Under the pieces are notes generated by a model that did no database searches, was not told where the DNA came from, and was given only the letters and a program-made list of their open reading frames with translations. This document shows positions 19,520 to 31,106 of a DNA stretch of 64,000 nucleotides, piece after piece. Positions within the stretch are counted from its first letter, which is position 1. Each line of letters opens with the position of its first letter. The DNA lies in NCBI RefSeq assembly GCF_003353055.1, contig NZ_QKWJ01000010.1, positions 102,213-166,212 on the forward strand. The letters are read 5' to 3'. The stretch comes from Cupriavidus lacunae. GTDB taxonomy: Bacteria; Pseudomonadota; Gammaproteobacteria; Burkholderiales; Burkholderiaceae. Position numbers and translations under genes: made by a program.

Positions 19520-20245
19520 ATGACCACCACGACCGGTTCCAACCCCTACAAGCAGGATGTCTTCACCGCGTTCAAGGCTGTTCGCAAGCTGCTGGCGAAC
19601 GGCAATGACACGGAGCAGGTGTTCCGCATCATGCGCGCGCTCAACGGGCCGTCGATGCCCCGCAACTTCAGCCGCCTGCTGAGCACGCCCGACGGCCGGC
19701 GCATGGTCTACCAGCGCATCGAACTGGCCGAGCGCCTGTCGGATCCGGCATACATCGCCAGGTTCGCGCCGGGCACGGTCGGCGCGGCCTATCGCGCGTT
19801 CCTGGAAAAGACCGGCTACAGCGCTGACGGGCTGGCCAAGGTCTCGAACCTGGACCAGGAACCGGTGGTCGAGGACGCCTACATGTGGTTCGGCCGGCGT
19901 ACGCGCGACATCCACGACATCTGGCATGTGCTCACCGGCTACCGGGCCGACGAAAGCCTTGGCGAAGCCGCACTGGTGGCATTCAGCTATGCGCAGACCG
20001 GCGGCAAGGGCTGGGCATTCATCGCCATCGCGGCGTCGCTGAAGAGCCTGCGCGTGAGCGGCAGCCTGGCCTTTGCGCGGGCCGTGCTGGAAGGCTATCG
20101 GCTGGGCCGCCGAGCGCAGTGGCTGTTGGGCGAGGATTACGAGAAGCTGCTGCACGAACCGATCGACGCGGCCCGTGCGCGGCTTGGCATTGCCGAGCCC
20201 CAACGCTACCTGGCCTGCAATCCCGCGCAGGAGTGGACGGCCTGA
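19520..20245 (+). CDS. Coq4-family protein
   Basis: A 241-residue protein that I recognise as Coq4-like. It has the family's metal-site signature HDIWH (H132, D133, H136) followed by a glutamate at 149, in a mostly helical protein without signal peptide. Mitochondrial Coq4 acts in ubiquinone synthesis. Here the gene is third in a TetR-controlled BVMO/esterase operon, 15 bases after the hydrolase with an AGGGAGA ribosome-binding site, so it may serve a catabolic oxidation or decarboxylation instead. The Glu is one residue further along than the HDxxH-x11-E pattern predicts. Confidence 0.8.
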   Translation: MTTTTGSNPYKQDVFTAFKAVRKLLANGNDTEQVFRIMRALNGPSMPRNFSRLLSTPDGRRMVYQRIELAERLSDPAYIARFAPGTVGAAYRAFLEKTGYSADGLAKVSNLDQEPVVEDAYMWFGRRTRDIHDIWHVLTGYRADESLGEAALVAFSYAQTGGKGWAFIAIAASLKSLRVSGSLAFARAVLEGYRLGRRAQWLLGEDYEKLLHEPIDAARARLGIAEPQRYLACNPAQEWTA

Positions 20246-20264
20246 GGCCGCCGCGCGCCAAACA

Positions 20265-20293
20265 AAAAAGCGACCCATGGCGGGTCGCTTTTT
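20265..20293. terminator. Terminator after the BVMO operon
   Basis: Stem AAAAAGCGACCC / GGGTCGCTTTTT with a five-base loop, 20 bases after the Coq4-like stop. It lies between convergent genes and can stop transcription from both sides. Confidence 0.9.
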
Positions 20294-20321
20294 ACCTTGG
20301 CGCCGATGGCGCGCCGCGCGT

Positions 20322-20909
20322 TCAGACGATGCGGCAGGCTTCGTCGAACGACAGGCGCGGGCCGCGCGGGAACAGCTTGTCGGCCACGCCGTAGCCCAGG
20401 TTGCACAGGAAGTTGACCTTCCACTTGCCATCCGCGAAGAAGGCCGCGTTGACCTTGTCGGCATCGAAGCCGCCCATCGGGCCGCAGTCCAGGCCCAGCG
20501 CGCGTGCCGCCAGGATGAAGTAGCCGCCTTGCAGCGAGCTGTTCATGAGCGCGTCACGGGCGATCTTCTCGTCGTTGCCGGCGTACCAGGAGCGGGCGTC
20601 GGCGTGCGGGAACAGCTTGGGCAGCTGGTCGTGGAAGGCAGTGTCGAAGGCGATGATGGCAGTCACCGGCGCCGAGCGGGTCTTGTCGACGTTGCCGGCC
20701 GACACGCAGTCCACCAGGCGCGCCTTCTCGGCAGCGCTCTTGACGAACACGATGCGCGCCGGGCTGCTGTTGGCGGCGGTCGGGCCGAACTTCATCGCTT
20801 CATAGATCTGGTGCAGCACGGCGTCGTCCACGTGGCGGTCCTGCCACACGTTGTGCGTGCGGGCTTCGGTGAACAGCTGCGCCAGCGCGGCGTTGTCGAT
20901 CTGGGACAT
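20322..20909 (-). CDS. Nitroreductase-family protein (RutE/HadB-like, malonic semialdehyde reductase type)
   Basis: FMN-dependent reductase of 195 residues. AGGAAAG precedes the ATG at 20909, which I prefer over the longer frame. It contains the family segments [17 protein letters not shown] and [22 protein letters not shown], and a C-terminal NLGYG. The pattern is that of the RutE subfamily (malonic semialdehyde reductase), but no rut genes are here, so the substrate is open. It is probably transcribed alone. Confidence 0.85.
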   Translation of the reverse strand: MSQIDNAALAQLFTEARTHNVWQDRHVDDAVLHQIYEAMKFGPTAANSSPARIVFVKSAAEKARLVDCVSAGNVDKTRSAPVTAIIAFDTAFHDQLPKLFPHADARSWYAGNDEKIARDALMNSSLQGGYFILAARALGLDCGPMGGFDADKVNAAFFADGKWKVNFLCNLGYGVADKLFPRGPRLSFDEACRIV

Positions 20910-20997
20910 GCGCTTCTTTCCTGTACGAGATATGAGGGAAGGCGCGATTGTACCCAACACTTTGTGCACGCCACGACAGCGCCTTTGAGCAAGCTGT

Positions 20998-21936
20998 TCA
21001 ATTACCTTGCACATCGGCGCGGGCCGGCGCCGGCGCACTGCCCCGACCGGTCAGCCACAGCACGCCGGCCAGGATCAGCCCGCCGCCGACGGCCTGCGCC
21101 GCGCCGATATGCTCGCCCAGCAGCAGCGCGGCCAGCAACACGGTGACCACCGGCTCCAGCGTGGACAGCATCGACGCCTGCGCCGCGCCCAGCCGCTGCA
21201 GGCCGGCGAAGAAGGTCAGGATCGCCAGCACCGTCGACAGCAGCGCAATGCCCGCCAGCGCCAGCCAGCCGCCGACATGGGCCGGGAACTGCGGCGGCGC
21301 GCCAGCGCCCATGCGCAGCAGGCCGACGGCGCCGTAGACCAGTGCCGCCGCGGTGCAGATCACCGTGGTGGTCGCGATCGGGTTGACGCCGGCGGTCACG
21401 CGCGTGCCGACGATGATATAGACCGAATAGATCACCGCCGCCGCCAGCCCCAGCGCAATCCCCAGCGGCGAGCCCTCGCCGCCGCCGACGGTCAGCCCCG
21501 CGCCCACCGAACACAGCACCAGCGCGACCACCGCGGCAGTGGTCAGCCGCTCCTTGAGGAAGACTGCCGCCAGGATCGTCACGAACAGCGGATAGAGGTA
21601 CAGCAGCAGGGCCACCAGGCTGGCCTGCGCATGGTTGAGCGCGCTGAAGAAGCAGAACGACTGGCCGACATAGCCGATGCCGCCCATCGCCGCCAGCGCC
21701 AGCACGCGGCGCCATGGCGGCAAGGCGATGCCGCGCGTGCGCATCACCCAGGCCAGCGCCACGGTGGCCAGCGCGAAGCGCACCAGCAGCAGTCCGTAGA
21801 CATCCGCGCCGGCCGCGTAGGCAAAGCGCGCGAAGATCGCCATGGCGCCAAAGGCGCTGGCCGAGAGCGCGATCAGCAGCACGCCGGCCAGTTTGTCGCG
21901 GGCGTGGGCCGTGGCGGTCGAGGGGGAAGCGGTCAT
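20998..21936 (-). CDS. EamA/DMT-superfamily transporter
   Basis: Inner-membrane exporter-type protein of 312 residues with ten hydrophobic segments arranged as two EamA repeats (for example [23 protein letters not shown] at the start, and [23 protein letters not shown] in the second half). The start at 21936 ([11 protein letters not shown]) is chosen just before the first helix; an ATG ten codons upstream is possible. Substrate is unknown; relatives export metabolites or amino acids. Confidence 0.88.
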   Translation of the reverse strand: MTASPSTATAHARDKLAGVLLIALSASAFGAMAIFARFAYAAGADVYGLLLVRFALATVALAWVMRTRGIALPPWRRVLALAAMGGIGYVGQSFCFFSALNHAQASLVALLLYLYPLFVTILAAVFLKERLTTAAVVALVLCSVGAGLTVGGGEGSPLGIALGLAAAVIYSVYIIVGTRVTAGVNPIATTTVICTAAALVYGAVGLLRMGAGAPPQFPAHVGGWLALAGIALLSTVLAILTFFAGLQRLGAAQASMLSTLEPVVTVLLAALLLGEHIGAAQAVGGGLILAGVLWLTGRGSAPAPARADVQGN

Positions 21937-22027
21937 CGGGCAGGCGGGAAGTCGGCGATCCCGCATTCTACTTGGCGGGCAGGAGCGGCCAGCGTGGGCC
22001 GCGGCGCTCGTTTACAATGTCGCCACC

Positions 22028-22459
22028 ATGTTCAATCCCTCACGAGAAGAAGTCCGCCGGTTCTTCTGCGATGCCTGGCAGAAGCAGATCACAGGTGGCG
22101 TGCTGACCCCGCTGGAAGCCATCGCCGTCGACTGGATCGGCGAGCATCCCGAGTACCACGACCTGCTGCGCGACGCCGAAGGCGCGCTGGCGCAGGACTA
22201 CACCCCCGAGCAAGGCCAGACCAACCCCTTCCTGCACCTGTCGATGCACCTGTCGATTTCCGAGCAGGTCTCGGTCGACCAGCCGCGCGGCATCCGCCAG
22301 GCCTATGAGGCACTGGCGCGCCGGCTGGACTCGCCACACGAAGCGCAGCACCAGGTGATGGAATGCCTTGGTGAAATGCTGTGGCAGGCACAGCGCACCG
22401 GGCAGCCGCCCGACGGCGACCACTACATCGACTGCATCAGGCGCCGCGCCAACCGCTAA
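22028..22459 (+). CDS. DUF1841 family protein
   Basis: A 143-residue soluble protein beginning MFNPSREEVRRFF that I recognise as DUF1841, common in beta- and gammaproteobacteria. It contains the conserved NPFLHLSMHLSI stretch and a C-terminal helical part ending DCIRRR. No function is established for the family. It is divergent from the transporter gene and precedes the phospholipase gene on the same strand. Confidence 0.85.
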   Translation: MFNPSREEVRRFFCDAWQKQITGGVLTPLEAIAVDWIGEHPEYHDLLRDAEGALAQDYTPEQGQTNPFLHLSMHLSISEQVSVDQPRGIRQAYEALARRLDSPHEAQHQVMECLGEMLWQAQRTGQPPDGDHYIDCIRRRANR

Positions 22460-22592
22460 GTCCGGTGCGCGTCGCGCGCCAAGGGCAGCGTACAATTCGT
22501 CACAACCCTCCGACGGGTGCGTGGTAGGCTTTGTGGGTCCGTATTTTCCCCAGCCGCGTTGCCGTCACATGGCGGCGCGGTGCCCGCAAGCC

Positions 22593-23903
22593 ATGTCCCG
22601 TACTGCCCTTCCCCGCCGGAGCCGCCTGGCGCCGGCCGGTGGTGCCATTGCTCCGCTGTGCCTCGCGCTGATGCTGGCCTGGCCCCTGGCCGGCCAAGCC
22701 GGCGTGGCGCTGCTGCAGCCACCGCGCGTGATCGACGGCAACCAGCCGCTGACGCTGACCCTGGTGGTCTCGGCCGACGACGCCACCCGCCGCTACCGCA
22801 TCCCCGACACGCTGGAGGTGACCGCCTCGGGCGACCTGCAGGCACCGGTGCGGCTGGTGCTGTGGCGCGAGGTCTCGGGCCCGGCGGTGGTCAACCTGCG
22901 CCGTGGCGAGCACCGCGCCATCCGCTACACGGTGGCGCTGCCGCCGGCCCTGCGCGGCCAGGTGCGGCTGGATGCCACCGGCATCGATGCCGCGCCGGTC
23001 CTGGTAACGCTGAACCGCCTGCCGCAGCCCGGTGAGGCCACCACGGCTGCGCCGCCGGTCGCCGGCAAGGCACCGGCTGCGAACGGCACTGCGCCGGCCG
23101 CCGACGCCACCGAGACGGCGGCCGCCGCCGTGCCGGTGAGCCCCGTCACCACCGCAGGCGCCACGGCGCCCGCACCGGCCGACCTGCGCGACAGCGCCCG
23201 GCTGTCGTTCCACGACCCGATGTACTTCATGGTCGGCGCGCATGACGGCGCCAACGCCAAGTTCCAGCTGAGTTTCAAGTACCGCCTGTTCGAAGGCGAG
23301 GATCCGGCGTCGAAAAGCCTGTTCGACAACCTGTACGTGGGCTATACGCAGTTCTCGCTGTGGGACCTGTCCGAGCAGTCCAAGCCGTTCCGCGACACCA
23401 ACTACCGGCCCAGCCTGTTCTATTACCTGTCGGATACCGGGGTGAAAAACAATGTCATCAGCCGGCTGTCGCTGGCGACCGGCCTGGAGCATGAATCCAA
23501 TGGCCGCGCCGGCGACGATTCGCGCAGCATCAATACGGTCTTCGTCAAGCCGACCTTCTACTTCGGCGACCAGAACGACTGGCACTGGCGCGTCGCGCCC
23601 AAGCTCTACGCTTATGTGGAAAAGGGCGAAAACCCCGACATCGCCCACTATCGGGGCTTCATGGACCTGGGCATTGCCTATGGGCGCCCGGACTCATGGG
23701 AATTCTCGGCCACGCTGCGCAAGGGCACGCGCAAGTGGTACGGCAGCGTCGACGCGCAGCTGACCTACCCGTTGGAGCGCCTGATCCCGGGCACCGCCGG
23801 CTACCTGATGGCGGGCTATTTCGTCGGCTATGGCGAGAGCCTGCTCGACTACAACCACAAGCTGCCCTGGCAGTTCCGCATCGGCTACGCGCTATCGCGC
23901 TGA
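22593..23903 (+). CDS. pldA: Outer membrane phospholipase A with an added N-terminal domain
   Basis: Outer-membrane phospholipase A (OMPLA) family. The C-terminal 230 residues form the beta-barrel, with the active-site signature HESNG (family H-x-S-N-G) and a terminal aromatic-rich strand. Before the barrel are a signal peptide (LCLALMLAWPLAGQAGVA), an Ig-like beta-rich domain of about 110 residues and a 60-residue Ala/Pro/Thr-rich linker. E. coli PldA has no such extension. The start is uncertain: ATG 22593 gives 436 residues, and ATG 22569 is also possible. No strong ribosome-binding site is seen for either. Confidence 0.85.
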   Translation: MSRTALPRRSRLAPAGGAIAPLCLALMLAWPLAGQAGVALLQPPRVIDGNQPLTLTLVVSADDATRRYRIPDTLEVTASGDLQAPVRLVLWREVSGPAVVNLRRGEHRAIRYTVALPPALRGQVRLDATGIDAAPVLVTLNRLPQPGEATTAAPPVAGKAPAANGTAPAADATETAAAAVPVSPVTTAGATAPAPADLRDSARLSFHDPMYFMVGAHDGANAKFQLSFKYRLFEGEDPASKSLFDNLYVGYTQFSLWDLSEQSKPFRDTNYRPSLFYYLSDTGVKNNVISRLSLATGLEHESNGRAGDDSRSINTVFVKPTFYFGDQNDWHWRVAPKLYAYVEKGENPDIAHYRGFMDLGIAYGRPDSWEFSATLRKGTRKWYGSVDAQLTYPLERLIPGTAGYLMAGYFVGYGESLLDYNHKLPWQFRIGYALSR

Positions 23904-23928
23904 GGCTGCCTGCCAGGCTGCCCGGTCT

Positions 23929-24360
23929 CTAGCCCGCCAGCGGCTTGCCGCTGGCCTTCAGGCGCGCGTTTGCCACCGCCGCGGCAAACTGGCCGTGGCC
24001 ATGCCAGCCGGTGGCGCGGCCCAGCTTCTTGCCGTTCTGGAAGAACATGAACACGGGAATACCGTGCAGGCCGAAGCGCCGCCCCAGCTCGGGGTGCGCA
24101 TAGACGTTGGCGTGCAGCCAGTGCAGCGCCAGCGCCCGCACCGGTTCGGGGCTGGCCAGCATGGCCTTCTTGGCCATCTCACAGTTGAAGCAGTCCACGC
24201 CCCAGAAGAACACGCACACCAGCGCGTCGCCGGCCTCGGCAATGGCGGCGTCGATGGTGGTGTCATCGACCTCGCGCATGGCGAACGCGTCGAAGGCGCG
24301 GTGGTCGAGATGGGCGTCCCGGGACGGATCGGCCACGCCGGCCGGCGGTTCGGTGCTCAT
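23929..24360 (-). CDS. Thioredoxin-family protein
   Basis: A 143-residue cytosolic thioredoxin-fold protein. The redox motif is CFNC (in FFWGVDCFNCEM), and the cis-proline follows in HGIPVFMFF. GGAGCGAAGC precedes the ATG at 24360. It lacks a signal peptide. It lies about 100 bases downstream of grpE on the same strand, an arrangement that suggests expression with heat-shock genes. Confidence 0.85.
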   Translation of the reverse strand: MSTEPPAGVADPSRDAHLDHRAFDAFAMREVDDTTIDAAIAEAGDALVCVFFWGVDCFNCEMAKKAMLASPEPVRALALHWLHANVYAHPELGRRFGLHGIPVFMFFQNGKKLGRATGWHGHGQFAAAVANARLKASGKPLAG

Positions 24361-24463
24361 GCTTCGCTCCAAAAGACGAACGCCCGGGCCAGAGGCACCG
24401 GGCGTCAGGTCAGAAGCCGGGGCGGCACGCCGCCGCGTCCCGGCCGCTAGTCCTGGTGCCGGT

Positions 24464-25033
24464 TTACTTCGGGGCCGCCACCGTCACCAGCGCCGGCCGC
24501 AGCACGCGGTCGGCAATGGTGTAGCCACGCTGAAGCACGGTCACCACGGTGTTAGGCTCCTGCTCCGCCGGCACCATCGAGATGGCCTGGTGGCGGTGCG
24601 GGTCGAATTTCTCGCCCACCGGGTTCAGCTCAACGATCTTGCCGCGCTCGAAGGCGGCCGCCAGTTGGCGTGCGGTCAGTTCGACGCCTTCGCGCAGCTT
24701 GGCGATATCGCCCGAGCCGTCGGCCAGCGCGGCTTTCAGGCTGTCCATGACCGGCAGCAGGTTGTCGGCGAAGTTCTCGATGGCGAACTTGTGCGCCTTG
24801 GCGACATCGTCCTGCGCCCGGCGGCGGATGTTCTCGCCTTCGGCAACGGCGCGCATATACAGGTCGTAGTGCTCGCGCGCCTTGGCTTCCAGGGCGGCCA
24901 GCTGGGCCGCCACATCGTCCACGGCAGCGGTTTCCGGCGCACCGGTCTCCTGGCTCGCATTGGCGGCATTGGCCGCCTCGTCGCCCGCGGGCGTCGGCGT
25001 CTGGGTGGATGGCGTCTGCTTCTGTTCTTCCAT
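24464..25033 (-). CDS. grpE: Nucleotide exchange factor GrpE
   Basis: Releases ADP from DnaK in the Hsp70 cycle. The 189-residue protein has an acidic, disordered N-terminus, a long coiled-coil helix, and the C-terminal beta domain with the family signature [13 protein letters not shown] and [14 protein letters not shown]. The start at 25033 (MEEQKQTPS) removes an unsupported upstream extension. dnaK and dnaJ are not in this window. Confidence 0.95.
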   Translation of the reverse strand: MEEQKQTPSTQTPTPAGDEAANAANASQETGAPETAAVDDVAAQLAALEAKAREHYDLYMRAVAEGENIRRRAQDDVAKAHKFAIENFADNLLPVMDSLKAALADGSGDIAKLREGVELTARQLAAAFERGKIVELNPVGEKFDPHRHQAISMVPAEQEPNTVVTVLQRGYTIADRVLRPALVTVAAPK

Positions 25034-25109
25034 GTCGATCCGTATCAATACATTGTCGCGGCCCGCCGAGGCGCGGCCGCGGGTGGTAAATCGGCGTGTT
25101 TCACGTGCA

Positions 25110-25136
25110 AGTGGTGGCACGGCGCCGGTTTTCAAG
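25110..25136 (-). promoter_or_regulatory. Candidate heat-shock (sigma-32) promoter for grpE
   Basis: On the minus strand a perfect CTTGAAA -35 (25130-25136) is followed after 12 bases by CCACCACT (25110-25117), a partial match to the sigma-32 -10 CCCCATnT. It sits about 75 bases before grpE. The -35 is convincing, the -10 only moderate. Confidence 0.45.
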
Positions 25137-25222
25137 AGTGGCGCCGGCGAGACGCGGAAATACACGGTTACAAAGCGTGGCCATATGCAATCGAGGCCTT
25201 ATTGCTTTGCTGCATCGCACTC

Positions 25223-25237
25223 ACTAAGATTCTTAGT
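25223..25237. promoter_or_regulatory. Perfect 15-base palindrome upstream of a small membrane-protein gene
   Basis: ACTAAGA-T-TCTTAGT, perfectly symmetrical, in an AT-rich island within GC-rich sequence. It lies 71 bases before the small gene and about 190 bases upstream of grpE. It looks like an operator; no terminator T-run follows. Confidence 0.4.
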
Positions 25238-25307
25238 AAGAAAAATGACAAAAATGCCGGGAGCCCTGGAGATGGTTCATTTTTGTGCCTCTTCCGAAAG
25301 GTTGGTC

Positions 25308-25481
25308 ATGCATAAGCTGCCAGTCGTGACGCTCTGCCTCTTGACCGCATTGGCGGTCATGACCGTCTTTATCTGCCTTTCCGGCGCATTCACCCCGCGC
25401 GATACGGAGTATGGCAGCGGAAAGGCGGTGTTCAAGCACTACATCGTCCCTATCGTCAGCCAGGAAGTCACGCAGGAATAA
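25308..25481 (+). CDS. Small single-helix membrane or exported protein, 57 aa
   Basis: Start at the ATG at 25308 with GAAAGG nine bases upstream. The product begins MHKLPVVTLCLL, has one hydrophobic helix (about residues 5-27), and a polar tail rich in Gly, Lys and Val. It could be a membrane-anchored micropeptide or an uncleaved export signal. The longer reading frame upstream is antisense to grpE. I know no family for it. Base composition upstream is clearly lower in GC than in neighbours. Confidence 0.55.
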   Translation: MHKLPVVTLCLLTALAVMTVFICLSGAFTPRDTEYGSGKAVFKHYIVPIVSQEVTQE

Positions 25482-25559
25482 GCGTCGACCTGAGTTCACC
25501 CGAGTTCATTACGGCTGCGCGGCGGCGCCGGCGTTCTCCGGCCCCGCCGCGTTGTCGTT

Positions 25560-25955
25560 TCAGCCCTTCAGGTGATCGATGCGGCGCCGGTCGCGCTTGG
25601 TCGGGCGCCCCTGGATCTGTGCCGATGGCTCGGGCTCCAGGCGCCGGCGCTCGGCATCGGCCAGCCGGCGGGACTGGCTTTCGGCACTTTCCTGGTACAG
25701 CGTCTGTGCCACCGGCGCCGGGCCGCGCGCCGGGGCAATGCCCTTCACCACCAGTTCCCAGCGCTGCTGGTGCGCCTCAAGCACGACCTTGTCGCCGGGC
25801 TTCACCTCGCGCGAGTTCTTGCACGGCTGGCCGTTGACGGTCACCTTGCTGCGCTCGACCGCTTCGGCGGCCAGCGAGCGCGTCTTGAAGAAGCGCGCGC
25901 ACCACAGCCATTTGTCGATGCGCTGGCGCGCATTCGGCTCGAAATCCACGTTCAT
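25560..25955 (-). CDS. hslR: Hsp15-type S4-domain RNA-binding protein
   Basis: Ribosome-associated heat-shock protein (Hsp15) that recycles stalled 50S subunits carrying nascent chains. The 131-residue protein has the S4 RNA-binding domain at residues 10-65 ([19 protein letters not shown], then VTVNGQ), followed by a basic tail ([15 protein letters not shown]). The ATG overlaps the hemH stop, so the two are translationally coupled. Confidence 0.9.
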   Translation of the reverse strand: MNVDFEPNARQRIDKWLWCARFFKTRSLAAEAVERSKVTVNGQPCKNSREVKPGDKVVLEAHQQRWELVVKGIAPARGPAPVAQTLYQESAESQSRRLADAERRRLEPEPSAQIQGRPTKRDRRRIDHLKG

Positions 25956-27067
25956 GCCGCCGCCCCCCGCGTCTGCGCGCGCGTGCGCCGCGCTTCCAGT
26001 TCATGCGGATGCGGCGTGGCCAGCGGCCAGCCCTGCAGGTGCTGCAGCGCGATCTCCGCCATCGCCGCGACCCACGGCGCGGCATCGTTCAGGCACGGAA
26101 TGAAGTGGAAGTCCTTGCCGCCCGCGACCTTGAATTCAGTCTGCCCTTCCATGGCGATCTCTTCCAGTGTCTCGATGCAGTCGGCCGGGAAGCCCGGGCA
26201 GAACACGTCGACGCGCCCCGCGCCGACCTTGCCCAGTTCCGCCAGCGTTGGCGCGGTATAGGGCTGCAGCCATTCCGCCTTGCCGAAACGAGACTGAAAC
26301 GTCACCTGATACTGCCCGGGATGCAGGCCCAGCGCCTCGCCCAGCAGGCGGCCGGTCTTCAGGCACTCGCAGTGGTAGGGGTCGCCCAGCTCCAGCGTGC
26401 GCCGCGGCACGCCGTGGAACGACAGGATCAGCTTGTCGCCGCGGGTAAAGTCCGGCATGCCGTGCTGCGTCCAGTAGGCGCCGACCTGCTGGCGCAGCGC
26501 CGAGATATAGGCCGGGTGGTCGTGGAAATGCTTGACCAGCCGCAGCTCGGGCTGGTTGCGCCACTGGCCCAGCACGCGAAACACTTCGTCGAAGGCCGTG
26601 GCCGTGGTGGTGCCCGAGTACTGAGGGTACATCGGCAGCACCAGCACCTGCTCGCAGCCCTGCCGGCGCAGCGCCTCCAGCACCGAGGCGATCGACGGGT
26701 TGCCATAGCGCATCGCGCACGCAACCGTCACTTCGTGGCCGTGCTGGTGCATCAGCCGCTGCAGCGCGTGGGCCTGGCGCTCGCTGTAGACCAGCAGCGG
26801 CGAGCCCGTCATATGGGCTTCGCGCAGCCAGATCGATTCGTACTTCAGCGCCGAGGCGCGCGAGCGCAGCGGCAGGATCACCCCGTGCAGCAGCGGCAGC
26901 CAGGCCGCGCGCGGGATCTCGACCACACGCGGGTCGGACAGGAATTCCTTCAGGTAGCGCCCCACCGCCTTGGGCGTGGGGGCGTCCGGGGTACCCAGGT
27001 TGACCAGCAGGAGCGCCGTGCGCGGCGCCTGGCCGTGCTGGTAGGCCGGTTCGGGGGAAAACGTCAT
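25952..27067 (-). CDS. hemH: Ferrochelatase
   Basis: Inserts ferrous iron into protoporphyrin IX, the last step of haem b synthesis. From the ATG at 27067 (preceded by GGAAGCGAC) it is 371 residues. Visible family features are [12 protein letters not shown] at the N-terminus, the catalytic His in LSFHGVPRR, and the iron-side Glu region [14 protein letters not shown]. It is upstream of hslR and downstream of hrcA on the same strand, a heat-shock-associated neighbourhood. Confidence 0.95.
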   Translation of the reverse strand: MTFSPEPAYQHGQAPRTALLLVNLGTPDAPTPKAVGRYLKEFLSDPRVVEIPRAAWLPLLHGVILPLRSRASALKYESIWLREAHMTGSPLLVYSERQAHALQRLMHQHGHEVTVACAMRYGNPSIASVLEALRRQGCEQVLVLPMYPQYSGTTTATAFDEVFRVLGQWRNQPELRLVKHFHDHPAYISALRQQVGAYWTQHGMPDFTRGDKLILSFHGVPRRTLELGDPYHCECLKTGRLLGEALGLHPGQYQVTFQSRFGKAEWLQPYTAPTLAELGKVGAGRVDVFCPGFPADCIETLEEIAMEGQTEFKVAGGKDFHFIPCLNDAAPWVAAMAEIALQHLQGWPLATPHPHELEARRTRAQTRGAAA

Positions 27068-27185
27068 GTCGCTTCCGGGTTGGCACGGTGCCGGGATGGC
27101 ACCGTTATGGCGCACCGGCGATTGCCGCGCTCGGTAGGAATGGAGCCAGGGACGGAGCCGCTTGTCAGACCAGCTAGTCTTCTCA

Positions 27186-28220
27186 CTAGTTCTGGCTCAG
27201 GGCGCTGGACAGCAGCCGCGCTGTAATGTCGACGATAGGAATCACACGCTCATACGCCATGCGCGTCGGGCCGATCACGCCAAGCGTGCCGACGATCTGC
27301 CCGTCGACCTCGTACGGGGCGGTGATGACCGCCATGTCCTCGATCGGCACCAGCCGGCTCTCGCCGCCGATAAAGATCTGCACGCCCTGCGCATGGCTGG
27401 ACACGTCCAGCAGCTGCAGCAGGCTGGTCTTGTGCTCGAACACGTCGAAGAGGCGCCGCAGCTTGTCCATGCTGGAGGCCAGGTCGTCCACTTCCAGCAG
27501 CTTGCGCTCGCCGCTGATAAAGACGTGGTCGTCGTCCTCGTCCTCGGCGACGCTGCCCGCCTCGACCGCGGCCTGCATCAGCTGCGACATGTCGCGGCGC
27601 AGGTCCTGCAGCTCGACCCGCAGGTGGCTGCGCACCGTGTCAAAGCTCATGCCGGCATAGTGCGAGTTGAAGAAGTTGGCCGCCTCGATCAGCTGGGCCG
27701 GCGTGTACGACAGTTCGGTCTGGATGATGCGGTTCTGCACATCGCCCTCGGGGCTGACAATGATCAGCAGGATGCGCTTGTCCGACAGCCGCATGAATTC
27801 GATCTGCCGGAACGCCTGCGCGCGGCGCGGCGTCATCACCACCCCGGCAAAGTGCGAGAGGTTGGACAGCGTGCGCGCGGCCGCCGTGATCATGCGCTGC
27901 GGCCCCAGTTGCTGGCCGCCAAGCTGGTCCTGGATCTGGCCGGTCAGCTCGGCCAGATCGGCGTTGCGCTCGAGTGGCTTGGCCGTCAGCATCGAATCGA
28001 CGAACAGCCGGTAGCCGCGCGGTGTCGGGATCCGGCCGGCCGAGGTGTGCGGGCTGGAAATGAAACCCATTTCCTCCAGATCAGACATCACATTGCGGAT
28101 CGTCGCCGGCGACAGGTCCAGCCCCGAGTACTTCGACAGGGTGCGGGAACCGACCGGCTGACCTTCGGCGATATAGCGCTCGATCAGGGTCTTGAGCAGC
28201 GTTTTGGAACGTTCATCCAT
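27186..28220 (-). CDS. hrcA: Heat-inducible transcription repressor HrcA
   Basis: Repressor of class I heat-shock genes through CIRCE elements. The 344-residue protein has an N-terminal winged helix ([33 protein letters not shown]), a GAF-like middle part, and the C-terminal [17 protein letters not shown] motif. I found no TTAGCACTC-N9-GAGTGCTAA CIRCE in the window, so its targets (groESL, perhaps) lie elsewhere. It is divergent from nadK, 102 bases apart. Confidence 0.95.
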   Translation of the reverse strand: MDERSKTLLKTLIERYIAEGQPVGSRTLSKYSGLDLSPATIRNVMSDLEEMGFISSPHTSAGRIPTPRGYRLFVDSMLTAKPLERNADLAELTGQIQDQLGGQQLGPQRMITAAARTLSNLSHFAGVVMTPRRAQAFRQIEFMRLSDKRILLIIVSPEGDVQNRIIQTELSYTPAQLIEAANFFNSHYAGMSFDTVRSHLRVELQDLRRDMSQLMQAAVEAGSVAEDEDDDHVFISGERKLLEVDDLASSMDKLRRLFDVFEHKTSLLQLLDVSSHAQGVQIFIGGESRLVPIEDMAVITAPYEVDGQIVGTLGVIGPTRMAYERVIPIVDITARLLSSALSQN

Positions 28221-28322
28221 GATGCCCCGATTTTACGCAAGTTTTGGACCTTCTGGCGCCCGGCCTGGGTGGCCTGCCGGCGCATGCTGACAACCGTCAT
28301 GGCGGTATGGTCTAATCCCCGC

Positions 28323-29240
28323 ATGTCCGCCCCCCCCAAAGCCAACGCCGTGCGCACTCCGTTCAAGACCGTCGCCCTGGTGGGCCGGTACTCCACCGCC
28401 GGCATCGAAGGGCCGCTGGAGGAGATCGCCTCCTATATCCTGCGTAACGGCCAGGATGTCGTGTTCGAGCGCGAGACCGCGCTGGCCACCGGGCTGACCG
28501 GCTACCCGGCCCTGTCCGCCGACGAGATCGGCCGGCAGGCCGACGTGGCCGTGGTGCTGGGCGGCGACGGCACGCTGCTGGGCATCGCCCGCCAGCTCGC
28601 CGGCCATAACGTGCCATTGATCGGCGTCAACCACGGGCGGCTGGGCTTCATGACCGATATTTCGCTCGACGACGCGCATACGGTGCTGCCCGACATGCTC
28701 GACGGCCGCTACGAGGCCGAGACCCGTCTGCTGCTGGAATCGCGCGTAGTACGCGACGACATGGACATTTTTTCAGCGCTGGCGCTGAACGACGTGGTGG
28801 TGAACCGCTCGGGCATCTCCGGCATGGTCGAGCTGGCGGTGTCGGTGGACGGCAACTTCATGTACAACCAGAGGTCCGACGGCCTGATCGTGTCGACCGC
28901 CACCGGCTCGACCGCCTATGCACTGTCCGCCGGCGGCCCGATCCTGCATCCTACGCTATCGGGCGTGGTGCTGGTGCCGATCGCCCCGCACGCGCTGTCG
29001 AACCGGCCGATCGTGCTGCCGCACGATGCCGAGGTCACGATCGAAGTCGCCAGCGCGCGCGATGCCAGCGTCAACTTCGACATGCAGTCGCTGACCTCGC
29101 TGCTGCCGGGCGACCGCATCGTGGTGCGGCGCTCGGACAAGACCATCAACCTGCTGCACCCGGTCGGCTATAACTACTACGCCACGCTGCGCAAGAAGCT
29201 GCACTGGCACGAGTATCCGTCCGAAGACAACCGCCTCTGA
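28323..29240 (+). CDS. nadK: NAD kinase
   Basis: Phosphorylates NAD to NADP. The 305-residue protein contains the GGDGT motif ([14 protein letters not shown]) and the conserved [15 protein letters not shown] segment. The start at the ATG at 28323 is chosen because the upstream frame runs antisense through hrcA. It is followed by recN with a 55-base gap, the common nadK-recN arrangement in proteobacteria. Confidence 0.96.
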   Translation: MSAPPKANAVRTPFKTVALVGRYSTAGIEGPLEEIASYILRNGQDVVFERETALATGLTGYPALSADEIGRQADVAVVLGGDGTLLGIARQLAGHNVPLIGVNHGRLGFMTDISLDDAHTVLPDMLDGRYEAETRLLLESRVVRDDMDIFSALALNDVVVNRSGISGMVELAVSVDGNFMYNQRSDGLIVSTATGSTAYALSAGGPILHPTLSGVVLVPIAPHALSNRPIVLPHDAEVTIEVASARDASVNFDMQSLTSLLPGDRIVVRRSDKTINLLHPVGYNYYATLRKKLHWHEYPSEDNRL

Positions 29241-29295
29241 GCCGCCCCTCAAGACTCAGCCCGAACCCATCGGACCGACTACCTCCCACGCCACG

Positions 29296-31047
<1,752 letters not shown>

Positions 31048-31106
31048 GCGGTCCGGCGCTTTGTGCGCCAACGCGCGCCAACCCATACACTGACAGGAGC
31101 TTCACC

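Noticed and set aside
25034..28330. CIRCE element near hrcA or grpE
   Set aside because: No TTAGCACTC/GAGTGCTAA inverted repeat was found; only a partial GCACTC is present near 25217.
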